Shown here in pieces: positions 11,340-23,754 of a DNA stretch of 64,000 nt. The stretch's first letter is position 1. Each line of letters opens with the position of its first letter. Source of the stretch: Apoda limacodes (lineage: Eukaryota; Arthropoda; Insecta; Lepidoptera; Limacodidae); assembly GCA_946406115.1 (NCBI GenBank), contig OX291544.1:5394001-5458000 (forward strand), read 5' to 3'. Position numbers and translations under genes: made by a program. Under the pieces are notes generated by a model. That model made no database searches and had not been told where the DNA came from. It was given only the letters and a program-made list of their open reading frames with translations.

Positions 11340-13783
11340 GTTCGCGGTTAAGACCCGAGAAATATAAAACTTATGTGTAATTACTGCGCCTTATTAATGA
11401 AATTATATTTAAGGGACACAAAAAACGCGCGATTTTTGACCAAAGCTAATTCTGAAGAAATTGCCACTCGAAATTACCGTATGCGTTATCAAATTAGCTG
11501 GCCTTTTATCTTTAAGTTAATGTTTGTGACATTTTTGGGCCGCTAAGTATATAACTGAACACTTGCACTTGTCATCTGTAGGTTCTACTTGCCTAAGGCA
11601 TGTAGTGCTATTACCTATAGGTAGTGAGCCTATAAGGGTAAATGAGCTCTAAAGCCTAATTTGTAATGTGTCACGTGCGCTGTGCGCTACTGCCTTCACT
11701 CTAAATGTGCTTCAAACCAAAGCAATAATTGGTCTAACGGTACAATAAAAAAAGTAACATTACAATCCAATAAAATCGATACGTTACGTGCGTCGTTGAA
11801 ATAGAATAGGTACGTGGAGCTTTTTTAATAAACTCTTGGATCATTTACTATAATTCTTAGAATACCTCTGATAAAATTATAAATTAGGAAGAAATTAGAG
11901 TTTAATTAGACGAAGGGCTACGTAGGTCTGTACCGCTTTAGCGATAAACGCGATATCGATATCGATACCGGTAAAAGGTTATCGTATCGCCGGATATTAC
12001 GTGTTAGTAGTCGGTAAATTATAATGATGAATGTTAAATTTTAAGTAATTAGTTTTAATAAATTAAGTTTAAGGTTCTAGGAGCTTGTTGCAGAAATCAC
12101 TTTAGTCTTAGGAGTTCGAAAGTAGATGTTATCTTTCTCTCGAAAACCGTGAAAGTACTTACATACATTTTACTCCCAAGTCCACGAGTCTAGCTTAATT
12201 GAAACGAAACTGTTCACAAAAAGCCTTCTGGTAAAAATAGAATTGTCTAAAATTAAACTTTACAGTTTCCAAAGTAAGGAAAAGAACTATACTGTTCGTA
12301 CTTGATGAGATATGAACTTGACCTTAACTTACTTAGAACTTTTAACGCATGATTGAAAGTTGACAAGTTCGAGGATTTCATTGTTTTGCTCAGTTCATTT
12401 AAGGTATAAAGATCTTATTATATCTACTATATACGTTCTACGTATATATCGTTCTCTTCTGACCAAACTTTTATCACAGTACGTAATATAATAGCATCAT
12501 TAACACATTCTGTACCAAAGAACGATCTAGAACAACACAAAACTCGAACACACTGCCCATTCCTAAAACTAAGAAAATGCACAAGATTTTTTTAGTCACC
12601 TAAGAAAAGGTTACTGAAGTTCTACTTAACGTCATAAATGCAATATATAGGTAGCTATATAATTCCCTAATGGACAAAACATACGTCAATATCAATTAAT
12701 TAAGATTAATTTGCACGAAGATGAATGAAATCTAATGACAGAAACTTTAATATGATGAGTTGTTTTGCGGATGAATGAGCAAATGAGTCAATTAACCCAT
12801 TCTCTGCGTGCGCGGTCCTCAGTGACAGACGTCATTATTACAGAACACAGCGTCACTGATTGATAATTACATTCTACAAATATATTCATTCATGCTTTTT
12901 CTTTATCTTTATCATATACACTTATCTTTTCAGAATGTCGCTGTATTTTTTAAAACAAAGTTTTGATAGTAGATAGGTATAAAAAATTATACAACAGTAT
13001 ACTGTTTTATATTCATGCAAAGTCGTGCATTGATAAAAAAGTACATCTACATCTTATATATACCGAACTTCCTAGACCCCAGTCAAAATAAAAAGCAAAA
13101 ATAAAATTTGGTCGATGTAAGCCAAAAAGATTAATTTTTTTTTTTGTAAAACTTCCGGAAAAAGGAAGTAATTAATAGTTATTTGTTATGCAAGGCTGGA
13201 CAGTTGCTTTTTGGCATGAGGCTTTGGGAACGGAACCCTAAAAAAGACACCGATGAACAACGAATTTAAAATTATTGTATAATAAAGAAAAAAAATACCT
13301 ATATAAAGGTAATAGAAAGTTCATTTTTTATTAAACACCAGTCTGCTTATATATGATTGTAGGCAAATTCCTAATGAACTCGAAACAAATTGTGTCAATG
13401 AACTCTTGGTAGAAAGCTGCACTGCAGTCTCCGCCATAGCCCCTGCACCGGTCAGCGCTGTTCAAATAATGCACCCGTACATGCACCGATCTAGGGCGAA
13501 CTAAATTATTTATAAATCACTCGACGGGCCGCAGGAAATGATTCTGATGGTATATTAATATTGTGATTAAAGCGGTCTGTGTTTGACTGATCCATTTTGC
13601 GTTGCTACTCAGAATAGGTTCTCATTATGTCGGTATTTGCACATAAATGCACGTGCACTGAATTTAGTCGAGTCTACACCAGGGCATTTCCTTACTTACA
13701 TATCACACTGTTGTTATAAAACTAGGTGTTATGATTCTATTATAATAATAGTAATAATTAAAAATACTCCGATAGAGGATAGA
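11340..13783. other. AT-rich DNA, no gene seen
   Basis: No coding region recognised. It contains a tandem DRE-like site at 11954-11967 (entered separately) and, near 13215-13242, one arm of the ACGGAACCCT hairpin repeat, suggesting a decayed copy of that family. Confidence 0.45.
11954..11967. promoter_or_regulatory. Tandem DRE-like palindrome TATCGATATCGATA
   Basis: A 14-bp perfect palindrome made of two overlapping TATCGATA sites. In flies TATCGATA is the DREF-binding core promoter element. Whether it works here is unknown, because no gene start is visible nearby. The motif is also only a short repeat of GATATC-like units, so chance is possible. Confidence 0.3.
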
Positions 13784-14020
13784 TAGGGTTGCCATACGTC
13801 CCGTATATGCGGGACTGTCACCATATTTGAGAACCTTGACCCGCATTGATATTTTGTCCCTTTTTTGTTAAAATACGTGTCTGCAGCAATACGACTGTCA
13901 CAAATCATAAATTTTATGAAAAATTGTATTAAATGGCACCAAAATACATGTATATTTTTAAACTCCAGATATATCACTTTTAACGTCCCGTATCAGTTCC
14001 CAATATATATGGTAACCCTT
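13784..14020. mobile_element. 237-bp hAT-type MITE
   Basis: Terminal inverted repeats TAGGGTTGCCATAC (13784) and ATATGGTAACCCTT (ending 14020) enclose 237 bp with no coding capacity. The element is flanked by a perfect 8-bp direct repeat AGGATAGA at 13776-13783 and 14021-14028. An 8-bp target duplication with short repeats of this form is the signature of hAT-superfamily insertion. Inside the left end is a palindrome GTCCCG-TATATG-CGGGAC (13798-13815). The intact duplication implies a fairly recent insertion. Short reading frames crossing it are incidental. Confidence 0.8.
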
Positions 14021-14028
14021 AGGATAGA

Positions 14029-17000
14029 GGAAGAGAAGGAACCTTGGGTGTATTAAGATGATGATGAAACATTAATAGCATAAAGCAGAAGTTTTTTGGA
14101 TGCTGAAACAAGCAAAAGATCCTCCTGATGTTAAGTGGCTATTGTAACTTACTTACGCTTGTATAGTAGGGGCATTACCATAGAATAGGCAAAAGTTTAT
14201 ATTTATAATACTCGCGTGCCGCTGACTCGTCTTGAACATCCCCGTACTTTAATGTCTAGGGAAACCTTGACAGGGTGCTCATTCTACACTCTTAGCGTTT
14301 GCGAGAGAAAGTTATTCAAACCTGTCTTCACTTTTGGGGCACCAGCCTACCCCACCTTGGGTAAGGACAATTTGGGTCATCTAATTACGCAGATCTAGTG
14401 GTATTTTTAGTTAGCTAGTTATTTTGCAACGACATAAGACATTGTGCACGTCTTGAATTAGATTCTTGGACTTGGACTTGGACATATAAGGAATCAAATT
14501 GCTATTTTAGACTTAAATTGTCTTTAGGCAATCGTAAACAGAATAATAAATTTCGAACAAATTAACTAGAAATCTAGGCAAGCATTATGGAACTGTGCCT
14601 GTAACCTAGAAAACCGTGAGTCACAAAGTGATATAAGCACAGTCACGAACGTGCTCACCACGAGCGTGACCGCAGATGCAGCAGTTGCATGGTTAAGTCA
14701 ATCAAGTTTAAAGATCTTGAGCCATAACGTGTTTAAAAGACGAATGCAAAGATTTGTAATGTTTAAACTAAAATATATACTGAAAAATTTCAATCATAAG
14801 CTTCCAACTAAGTGATTCGCTACAAACCTTAGTATACCTATTTAGAATAGGTTAAGACCTTAGTACAGATACATAAGAAAGGAGAATTAAAAATAGTCGA
14901 AATAGTGTTGCAGCTATGGACCATCTCCAATCACGTAGGACTTGTTTTTTCTATTCTGAGCGTAGGACTAAAGTGGCTAGTGATAAGAGAGGCTGTATCC
15001 TACATAATGATTTGGGCGAACAGTATACCAACACAGTCACTGGGTGCTTCAGGAGTGTAGGACCATGACATTATATTAACATACTTATGTACATACATTC
15101 CTATTTTGACTGTAGGTATTGTTATAAAAATGCATCTTAGATCTCCGAAATTTCTGATCCGATTTGGATATTTTATGTGTCTAGGTTTCATGATTTAATG
15201 CAATCTGTTTAGTTCCAACACGTTACAACTTAAAATAAACAAAAAATTTAATCAATAATCAAGGTTTAAAATGGTGAAATTCTAAAATATGCGTTTATAT
15301 GAACTTCTTATACATACTCGTTGACCTTCCTTGAGTTTGATCTGAATTATATATTTAATATGGCATTCAGATCGTTGAGAATCAATTTCGGTATATCCGG
15401 TTTAATATACCAGGTATCATATTATTGCATAGTAAATATAATTGTCTTTTGTGTTAGGTTGAGCTAGTACCAATAGCAAAATAATAGAATAAAGGGTATT
15501 CTCCAATGAATGAGACTTATTTTGATACCCAATTTTAAACAGAACTACTTTTACATACTAGTCTTCTTTTAATATATATGTACATAATTTTTTTCAATGT
15601 ATGTAAAAATATGGTAGCATGGAAGAAAATCCGTTTTCAGCTGCAACCTAAAACGACAACTTTCCTATGGTACATCACTTTGATTTATAACATTCTCCTG
15701 TATTAGGTATAGACATACCTAGTCAAAGTATTTTGTGATCTTAGATAACTTAACCTTATGAAGACCCGGAGGATGGAAGCCATAAAGCGAATAATATGCT
15801 TATTACATTCTTCCGGCAAAGAAAAAAGTAGTGCAATTACTTCTCCAATTCCGGAATCATTAAGTTGACAGATCATGATGTAATGTCCAGATTCCTAATA
15901 GTGTCTTCAATAAAATAAATTATGAAAAGTATCGAATTACCTGTATACTTGTGACCGTTCTTCGAAGAATCAGTTAACAAACACTTTGTCAAGCAAGCCA
16001 TCAGAATAATAAATAGGTCAAGCCTTGAATCATTCACATCATATTACTCAATACTGAGTCAACTTAGGTACCTACATTTCAATTCATTCACATGTACTAG
16101 GTACCCATATGAGTGGCTGTTTGCTTTCTACTTGACGCAAGAGTGTGAAAACGTTTATAAAGTGAGTGATTATTGTAAGCTTTAGGATAGGCCATTTGTT
16201 ACTCTATTAGGACCCACTGTTTAATGTATGCCCAAAATTTGTACTTAGTTGCTATAGGACTTATCATTCATCAGCAAATCCAAGTTTTTATAGGGTTTTT
16301 TTTATTTTGTTATTAATGATCCATATTGTACCTGATTTGGAAGGATGCAAAAACCCAGTGGATCCGAATGAATTATATTATTTAACCTCTATCAGCACGA
16401 GTAATAACTGATTGTCCTAATTACGGAAATGGTACTAACTCCTTTACGTCATGCCTATGTTGATTGTTTTAATTAAAAATATAATTAGATTATTGTTTTT
16501 GGAACCAAGTTCCGTATCGCTCGTTACATTTCAGACGCTTGGCGAGTGTAAGCTGGGCCGAAAAAGTGTCCGACACGACACTTTTGCTACAGTTTAATTT
16601 TATCAATAGCTTTTGCCCAAAAGTAAAATTATTTTATCTAAATCTGTTATCATGCGGACCTACACCAAAATTTAAACTGATGTTACCAAATGCTAAATGT
16701 ATGCCCCTGAGACTACAATCATTGGATAAGTCTATATTTTCTTTTGAGTCGTAATTCTCAGTCATAATAAAAAAATGGTGAGCCCATCGGCTCTAATCTA
16801 CTTCTGAAAATGATGTATCTGCACTAAGGTGGCTTTATATCATGTCCCATACATCGTAAATTACTTGATTTAAAGTAATAAGTGTAAAATTATCTTTCAC
16901 AGAACGATATACCCCTTACCAGTTCTAGACGAACTGTAGTACTTGAGCAGGGGTAATTAGGCACCATTAAATTTGGGTAGTAAGGCAATAAGGCTTTGGC

Positions 17001-17735
17001 AGTGTTGCAGTTTTTCAATGCCAAAGGATCGTTTCCCAGGCATTTTAAATCAATTGGCACACAACTAAAATGACCATGGACTCAAAAAAACAAATAATAA
17101 GTAGTCGATGACATCACCGTTACAGGCACGAGGACTACAAATTGGTTCAAGCCGCGCCGCCGATTTAATTTGCAATTTTCAGACTAAATATTTCCTTCCT
17201 AGATCTTTTATCAACGAAATTACCTATATATTTACCTATACATAGTTTTATTTGATCTCGAGTAATCCTTAAAAAACTTATATCATTTGTTTCTGGCTTT
17301 TAGGATAGAAAATATGAATTGCATATGCATATAGAGTTCTGATTGGTTTTGTTCATAAGTTTTATTGTAGAAGCTATTACTAATTATATCGTAATTTTGT
17401 CGTCAGCCACAGATTGCGTCAGGAACATTGCATACATTGTGGCCAAGTCAGAGAGACTGTAGCTGCAAATAATTTTCTGCATATTGTTTGTATTGAGAAA
17501 TGTCGACAGTGATCTATTGTGGACATCTGGCGACTATCTAAAGACCTGATTTGTCAGACACAGGGCTTAAACAATCCCTAACACATAGGATATTTAACTA
17601 GGTAAACTGGGATTAGTTACATATGTGTTAATTTTACATACATCTTACAAAACCTGAGAACTTTGACACTATGTAAGGAAATTGCAAATGGGGCGTACTT
17701 AGCGGCTAGATTACACTAACTAAAAAAGTAGTGCT
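14029..17735. other. AT-rich DNA, no gene seen
   Basis: A 3.7-kb stretch without a recognisable gene. A scrap near 14113-14160 ('CTCCTGATGTTAAGTGGCTA') resembles a degenerate LINE tail. A slightly GC-richer block at about 14216-14400 has an open frame but no recognisable protein. Confidence 0.4.
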
Positions 17736-17739
17736 CAGA

Positions 17740-17916
17740 ATAAAATTTTAATATTTTATTCCGAAAAATTCAAAAGTTCCTGCGGGAATAACTATAACAG
17801 AGTTAAACGAATTATTGCTGCACCTATAGCATGCTATAGCAATTTATTGGTATAAGTAATTAATTGATTAATTGGATTTAATTATTTAGGGCGGCGAAGC
17901 CGCTGGCAAAGTCTAG
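17740..17916 (+). mobile_element. Helitron 3' portion
   Basis: Ends with a terminal hairpin GCGGC-GAA-GCCGC (17891-17903) followed by CTAG (17913-17916) and a host T, the canonical Helitron 3' end. The inner sequence 'TATTCCGAAAAATTCAAAAG' matches a minus-strand copy at 32442-32565, so the two belong to one subfamily. No 5' TC start was recognised, so this copy is truncated or its 5' end has diverged. Confidence 0.7.
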
Positions 17917-17918
17917 TC

Positions 17919-19390
17919 CTTTATAAAGAGACAAAGCTGCGCTATCTACTGAAGCTGCCATACTTAGTCTCAAGCACACGGTCCAGTACTACACAAATAG
18001 AAAGACGCCTGTTTTTGTCTGTTTTTTGGACCTGTCAAAGGCATTTGACTTGATTTCTTATAAGATATAATCAATTAATCATAATAAAAACTTAGAGAAA
18101 TAGGCTTCCGGAAGAAAAAGTGGCTGTTTTTGATAATTGGTACCAAAATCAGAAAAACGTAGTGAGGTGGACAAATTCTTATTCTGATATGTATGTACAG
18201 ATTGACTTGCGGAGTAAGACAGGGTGGTCTGACCTCCCCAAAGCTTTTCAATCTGTACATAAATCAGCTGATTGAGGAGCTCAGCAGCGCAGGCGTTGGT
18301 TGTTCCGTTGACGGAACATGTGTAAATAATATTAGTTATGCTGATGACATGGTACTGCTGAGCCCTTCAATCAGAGCCTTGAGCTTATCAATATTTGCGA
18401 AGTCTATGCGTCGGTACATGAACTTTGATACAACTGTAAAAACAATGAGCTGTTGGTTTTTAAATCATGATATAGAAGAAGAAAAACTTTTATTTAGCAA
18501 ATAAGCAGCACATTATAGGTACAACAAAACATTCAAAAATACAAAAACAAAGGTTAGTTACTACAAGTTTTTTTGTTGCATAATGCCAAATAGTGTGGAT
18601 CCACTCAGCATAAGCTGCGGCCAAAGCCACAACACTGATTTTCAGTGGAGCCCTTTATTCGCCGTCAGATCTCCAAAAAACATACATGCTCGCTGAATTG
18701 GCTAAGTAAACATATCCTATACCACAGAACATTATACAGATATATAGATACTACACTGAGCTACCACAAGTACTACCACAAGTACTACCACAAGGAACTC
18801 CCTTGCAAAGGGTCACAGAGTTTAAATACCTTGGCCATTGGGTCATGGAAGATCTTAGTGACAATACTGATATAGAAGGAGAGCGTAAAGCGTTGGCTGT
18901 GAGGTGTAACATGTTGGCTCGCTAGGTTTGCACGATGCACTGAACAGGTGAAAATAACATTATTTAAAGCTTACTGCCAGTCTCTCTACACGAGCAGCCT
19001 GTGGGTCAACTATACGCAAAAATCTTACAACGCTCTACGCATACAATATAACAATGGTATGCGTATGCTGTTGGGGCTGCCCCGCCACTACAGCGCTTCA
19101 GGAATGTTCGCCAAGGCCCGTGTGGACGGCTTCCACGCCGTCATTAGAAAAAGGTAGCCTCCTTGATGCAATTTAGTATTAATTAAAATTTGAAAAAAAA
19201 AATAGTAATATTGGAATTTTTGAATTTATTTATATTTTATTTAATTGTATTTTATTAAATTTGATTGTGAATATTTTTATAGAAATAAATTATTGTCTGT
19301 ATACTAACATAGTTTTTAAGAAATACTAACACTCTGTATGGACTTACAATGTCTGAGAATAAAGATTTATTATGATTATTATTATTAAAG
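17919..19390 (+). pseudogene. LINE family B reverse transcriptase relic
   Basis: Broken 3' half of a second, different non-LTR retrotransposon. Near 17960-18060 a frame reads 'FVCFLDLSKAFDLISY' (first catalytic Asp). The frame 18193-18504 reads 'CGVRQGGLTSPKLFNLY' and 'NNISYADDMVLLSPS' (the YADD box). The connection region is scrambled over 18500-18840. The C-terminal part resumes near 18948-19157, with 'YTQKSYNALRIQYNNGMRML' and 'LLGLPRHYSASGMF', and stops at 19155. The 3' UTR runs to a TTATTATTA-type tail near 19387. Several frameshifts and stops make it inactive. The RT type occurs in many invertebrate LINEs; I could not assign a clade. Confidence 0.8.
18759..18794 (+). repeat. 12-bp tandem repeat inside LINE B
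   Basis: Two perfect copies of TACTACCACAAG (18771-18782 and 18783-18794) preceded by a partial copy. The unit is a multiple of three, so it expands the frame by Y-Y-H-K without a shift. Confidence 0.85.
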
Positions 19391-20499
19391 CTAACCTGTG
19401 GCCTTATTGCTCTTTGTATAAAGACCTCAGATTTGCTGCGAAATGCGCTTTGTCCAGTTCCTTATGTCTTTGTAGTCGTAGCATGATTACCTACCTAATA
19501 ATTTATTTTTTTTTCTTACAAATTCACAATCGGAAATATTTTATAAGACGAGGTATGCACTTAAGTATTTTATTTATGTCTTCGAAGCTCTATTCTACTA
19601 ACGTGCAAAGTTTAAAAAAATCAGATAATCATGCGATAGAAATAACTAAACCTTATACGGAGATTTATTATTATTGCTGAGTGACTAAGTAAGCTTACTG
19701 CAATTACTTAGTGAGCTGAAGTCATGTAGTGACTAACTTATGTTAATCTAAGAGCTACGTACGCCGTACAGACAATGAGGTTAAGTAAATAGCTAGGTAA
19801 GATAGTCACTCGCAATTTTCTAGGAAACTCATTGCGCCATATAACTGGGTGATAACGTAGAATTTAAAGCAGGACGTAATCCAAGATACTCATATATTAG
19901 TCGGTATTTATATTTTAATACGAAAGTATAGGTAAATCTTTTTCAATTTTTCTAGTTTAAGAGTGGCCTTAACGGTGCAACCCTAGGCCTTAAAGGTAAC
20001 TGATTTTTTCAATATTTTCTTTGCATAAAAGTATTGGAAATATGATTCATATTATCAACTGCAAGATAATAATATTAATGTCCCATAAAACAAATCTAAA
20101 TATAAAATAAATTTTCAGTTTTACGTCGCGGAATTCGCACCCAGCTTTAGGTAGGTAGGTAAGTAAGCAAAACTTTCAATAAATGAAACTGATTTAAAAA
20201 TCCACTACAAAAAAAGGAAATAACACAAAATAAGTAACACATTAAGCTACGTGTTTTATTCTATTTCGAAATTTTTTATTCCGTGATAAATATATAAACA
20301 AAAAAAGTCTTTATTGCACTATATGCTTGTAAGTATTGGTATAAACTTAAGAATGCAAATTGTATTTGAGGATATTTAATAAATGTTAAATAGTAGATTT
20401 AGCATCAGTCAATTATATGATTAATAAATCGATACTCAACTTGTCTCAAAATGTTTTTTAAGTATTAATTTAATTGGACGGTGTTATTATAAAAAAAAC
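19391..20499. other. AT-rich DNA, no gene seen
   Basis: AT-rich sequence after the LINE B tail. An open frame at 19372-19680 has no family resemblance and AT-rich codons. Nothing else was recognised. Confidence 0.45.
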
Positions 20500-20560
20500 A
20501 GGTTGCACTCCGGGAGTGCCGGCAGAAGTAAAAACATACATTCTGGATATAACATTTCAA
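20500..20560. repeat. Possible retroelement scrap
   Basis: Short GC-richer stretch 'GGTTGCACTCCGGGAGTGCC' followed by 'GGCAGAAG', resembling a dispersed sequence seen in lepidopteran DNA. CACTCCGGGAGTG is a near-perfect palindrome. I cannot name the family. Confidence 0.3.
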
Positions 20561-20719
20561 CATGACCCTGATATCATACAATAAGAAATATGAAACCGGT
20601 AATACCTACTAACGTTTAAGGAAACATAAAAAATATTATAAATAGTTTTTCTTGTCCGAAAACTACAACTTTTAATTATATTAAGTTTTAGTCACCCGTA
20701 GCTTTTTTGGATTAAAAAA

Positions 20720-21043
20720 ATGCTTCGGGATTGCTTGCCAGCCTCCTTACGTCCCCACTGCTGGGGCACGGCCTACCCTCATAAGCGAGGGTGATTTGGG
20801 CCATAAGTCCACACGCGGGCCCAGTGCGGATTGTTGACTTCACATACGTCATTTTTTTTTCTTGGCGTATGCGGGTTTTCTCCCGATGTTTTCCTTCACC
20901 AAAAAGCCAGTGGTGTGAATAAATACATCAGTGTACTTGACAAATTAAGAAGACTCATTGGTACACGCCGACCCCGGGGATCGAACCTCCGCCACTTGTG
21001 ACGTGAAGTGAAATTTAAACCCCTCGGCCACCACCACCTTTGG
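20720..21043 (-). mobile_element. tRNA-derived SINE
   Basis: On the minus strand the element starts near 21043 with TGGCCGAGGGGTTTAA (21015-21030), which matches the RNA polymerase III A box. About 40 bp later comes GGTTCGATCC (20978-20987), a B box. Together they form the tRNA-like promoter of a SINE. The rest of the sequence does not fold as a tRNA. The downstream body, including 'CCGCACTGGGCCCGCG' near 20820, resembles sequence shared by lepidopteran SINE and LINE tails, consistent with mobilisation by a LINE partner. The 3' boundary is approximate. Confidence 0.75.
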
Positions 21044-21049
21044 GATCAT

Positions 21050-23326
21050 ATTCTCCGAATCGTTACCTAGAAATGCAGAGAAAAATTGTACATGCAAGAA
21101 GATAATCTTTGTGGAGTCAAAAAGAAGGCGACTTCACCCATCTTCTTAAGGATGACGAGATTGAATTGAAGTTTGTAAAAAAATTGTGAATTTCGTTTTA
21201 TGTTTTGTTGATTTGATTTAAGAAGAGAAGAGCTTACTTGATGCAAGATCTTTCGGAGCAGCTTAAAATATTTTGTTAATACAGAAAAGATAAGTAAAAA
21301 GATATGGATGTAAACCACAAAAAAAGTGTCTCTGATTCAGCCGTTATTTAAACACAAAAAATTTCTAAAGGCAACAAAAACGTAATTCTATAAGCGACCC
21401 TTTGTCCCCTTTGTAGTGCCCTCGCACCTGAGTTACGTGAGCAGATTTCAATATAAAAGGTTTTACTCAATACGATACAAAAAACATGAGATTTATTCTT
21501 GCTTTTTGTACGAACACGTGCTGCTTTGGCGATTTGTTGTGGATTCATTTACACCGGAGTGGGTGGTATACGAAGACGATGAGCCTGATTCGAGTTTCTG
21601 ACAGTTTCTGTTAAGAATACATTCACATAATTATAATTAGTTGGAGCGGCATTATTGCGTTAAGAAAACTGTTTTTGAAGTACTAAAATAATTATAGGTT
21701 TAGTACAAAATATAGATAGTAAATATAGAGTTAATAAATATTTGATGTCTTTGATCAATTTAATTTTATTTTAATCAATCCATCTATAATTAAAACAAAT
21801 ATATAACTCATTTTTGACTACTTTTGCAATACCTAGTCCTTAAAATAAATAAATATTGATCATAGAATAATAAAAATATTTGTTTGTTTACTTGCTGTTA
21901 TGTAAAAAATTTTTATTAAAATATATTCTGTAGGGATTTTCCTCATTTACATGTTGGAAGTTTTTAATTGTTGGAAAATTACTATAAAAAGAGTCAATGA
22001 AAGTTTAATAATTTTTTTACACGAAACGTTGTGTAAAAAAATCAGAAGAAGAATTCATTCAAAATAATGGATTAGCATAAACTTATTTATAGACTTCACT
22101 AAGGTAATGTAACTGTGATAAAATCTCTAAATATCAAACCTTTATGCCAAAAGCGATGTTTATATGATAAACTACGTTTATGTATTATTATAACTGTTTA
22201 TATAATATCTAATCTAATGTTCTTAAATGGTAACAAATTGAAAGTGGGATGGGGAAGTTTGGCATTTAGTAAAAAACATATGTTTTTGGTTTTTACTTAC
22301 ATAAAATAGTATAAAAGCGAATTTTACTGGTTTACATTTTAAAATCAATTAGCAACTAATCATTCTGCCAAGTTTTGAACAATAACCACTGTATAAAACA
22401 GTTTTTAGTTCTGAAAATCGGTTTCCAAACAAAACTACCGACAGCCTTTTGGTTACACTTTACGGTGTAAATAAAAACAGCCTTGTAAAAAATATTCCAA
22501 GCACACGCTCACGTTTTCTAGTTACACCGACGTGCTCTCAATATGGAACTAACCGCTCTTTTGTAATACAATTAAATGATAAATAAAACGTTTAAGATTT
22601 ACTGATATCTCCAGTCTGACGCGTGGGACATTCAAATTTTGGCGGCGAGTTTAGTTACATGAGAAAATGTGTAGGACATAGATCATTTAGACGTGCTTTG
22701 GTAACTATAATTTTTATTTTACATATTTTTATTTTATTAGGTAAAAGAATTGGTCTGTTTCTCTTGTCTCATGATAACTGTTCTTGTTATGGGCTGAAGA
22801 TTAAGGCAGTCAGTGCACACGACACTACCTAATGCATCAGATTGACATTGATACAACAAATGTCAATCTATTAATCACAATTCATTTAGAAGCATGGCAT
22901 AGCCTCGTGTCCGTATTCTGTCCGGACTTGACATTTGTCCGTACTTTTCACTTATAAAGCATTTTTTACAATGCAAAAAAATTTACTAGTTAATTAATCT
23001 TACTCATGGCTCATCTCAAATTAAAACAATCAACTTAGAGTTTTAAAATTTCAAATAGTATTTACTAATTTATTTAAATATGTGACTATGTCCGGACTTG
23101 TTTTGAAATGTCAGGCTTTTTGTCAGGACTTTTAAAATATTGAAATGGAAACCCTACTTGCATTGCATTCGTGGATAAAGTGGACCAGGTATAACTTACA
23201 TAGCTTACCAAGCTAACAAAGGAAAGGGTAAAAAGTAGAATGGTTGACTCGTTAGTGTGTAGAAGAGCCGGCAGAACTTAGATATAAGGGCCAATTTACC
23301 TGAAAAGAATTAAAATATGACATTAA
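21050..23326. other. AT-rich DNA, no confirmed gene
   Basis: No recognised gene. The plus-strand frame 21416-21601 ends in an acidic, ordinary-looking C-terminus ('TPEWVVYEDDEPDSSF', stop at 21599). It lacks a good splice context and was not called. Near 22912-23157 the motif GTCCGGACTTG occurs twice (22920-22930 and 23090-23100), and imperfect 8-mers GCATGGCA/GCATTGCA flank the stretch, which may be an old hAT-like element. Confidence 0.35.
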
Positions 23327-23751
23327 GGGCGTGTTCGTTTTGGGATGTAAAGTTCCCACGGTTGATACATTTCACACTTTTGATAGCGCCAGTTTTTGCC
23401 ACCAACACCTATCGTTCGTGTAGCTTTGAATCGTAACTAACAAAACTAGCAAAACGAATGGTTGTCGTACACATACTACGATAATAACACACACATACTA
23501 CCATCAACAATGAATATGTATGCCAGTTTGACAGATTTACACAAAAACTCCACCGCAAGACATGGGTCTAAAGTTTCATTTTTCAGTGGCAAAACTGACA
23601 AAAATAACAAAAATATCGTATACGAACGCATGACAGTTTGTTACAGATGATACTAAAATTTTGATATTTTTGATACCGATGCTATACGAAGGGATGACAG
23701 GTGACAAAAGTAATGAAAATAATGATTCTGCATCCCAGAACGAACGCGCCC
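23327..23751. mobile_element. 425-bp Harbinger-like MITE
   Basis: Terminal inverted repeats of about 21 bp, GGGCGTGTTCGTTTTGGGAT at the left and ATCCCAGAACGAACGCGCCC at the right (two mismatches), flanked by TAA at 23324-23326 and 23752-23754. A 3-bp TWA duplication with GGGC-type ends fits the PIF/Harbinger superfamily. The interior contains AT-rich filler and short repeats but no transposase, so it is non-autonomous. Reading frames 23462-23650 and 23661-23879 overlap it by chance. Confidence 0.75.
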
Positions 23752-23754
23752 TAA

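Noticed and set aside
20978..21030. A tRNA gene, from A- and B-box-like sequences
   Set aside because: No acceptor stem or cloverleaf can be formed; the boxes belong to a SINE promoter.
21399..21601. Host exon with a pyrimidine-rich acceptor at about 21417 and an acidic C-terminus ending at 21601
   Set aside because: The frame following the acceptor-like site is not the one carrying the acidic tail, and codon use is AT-rich.
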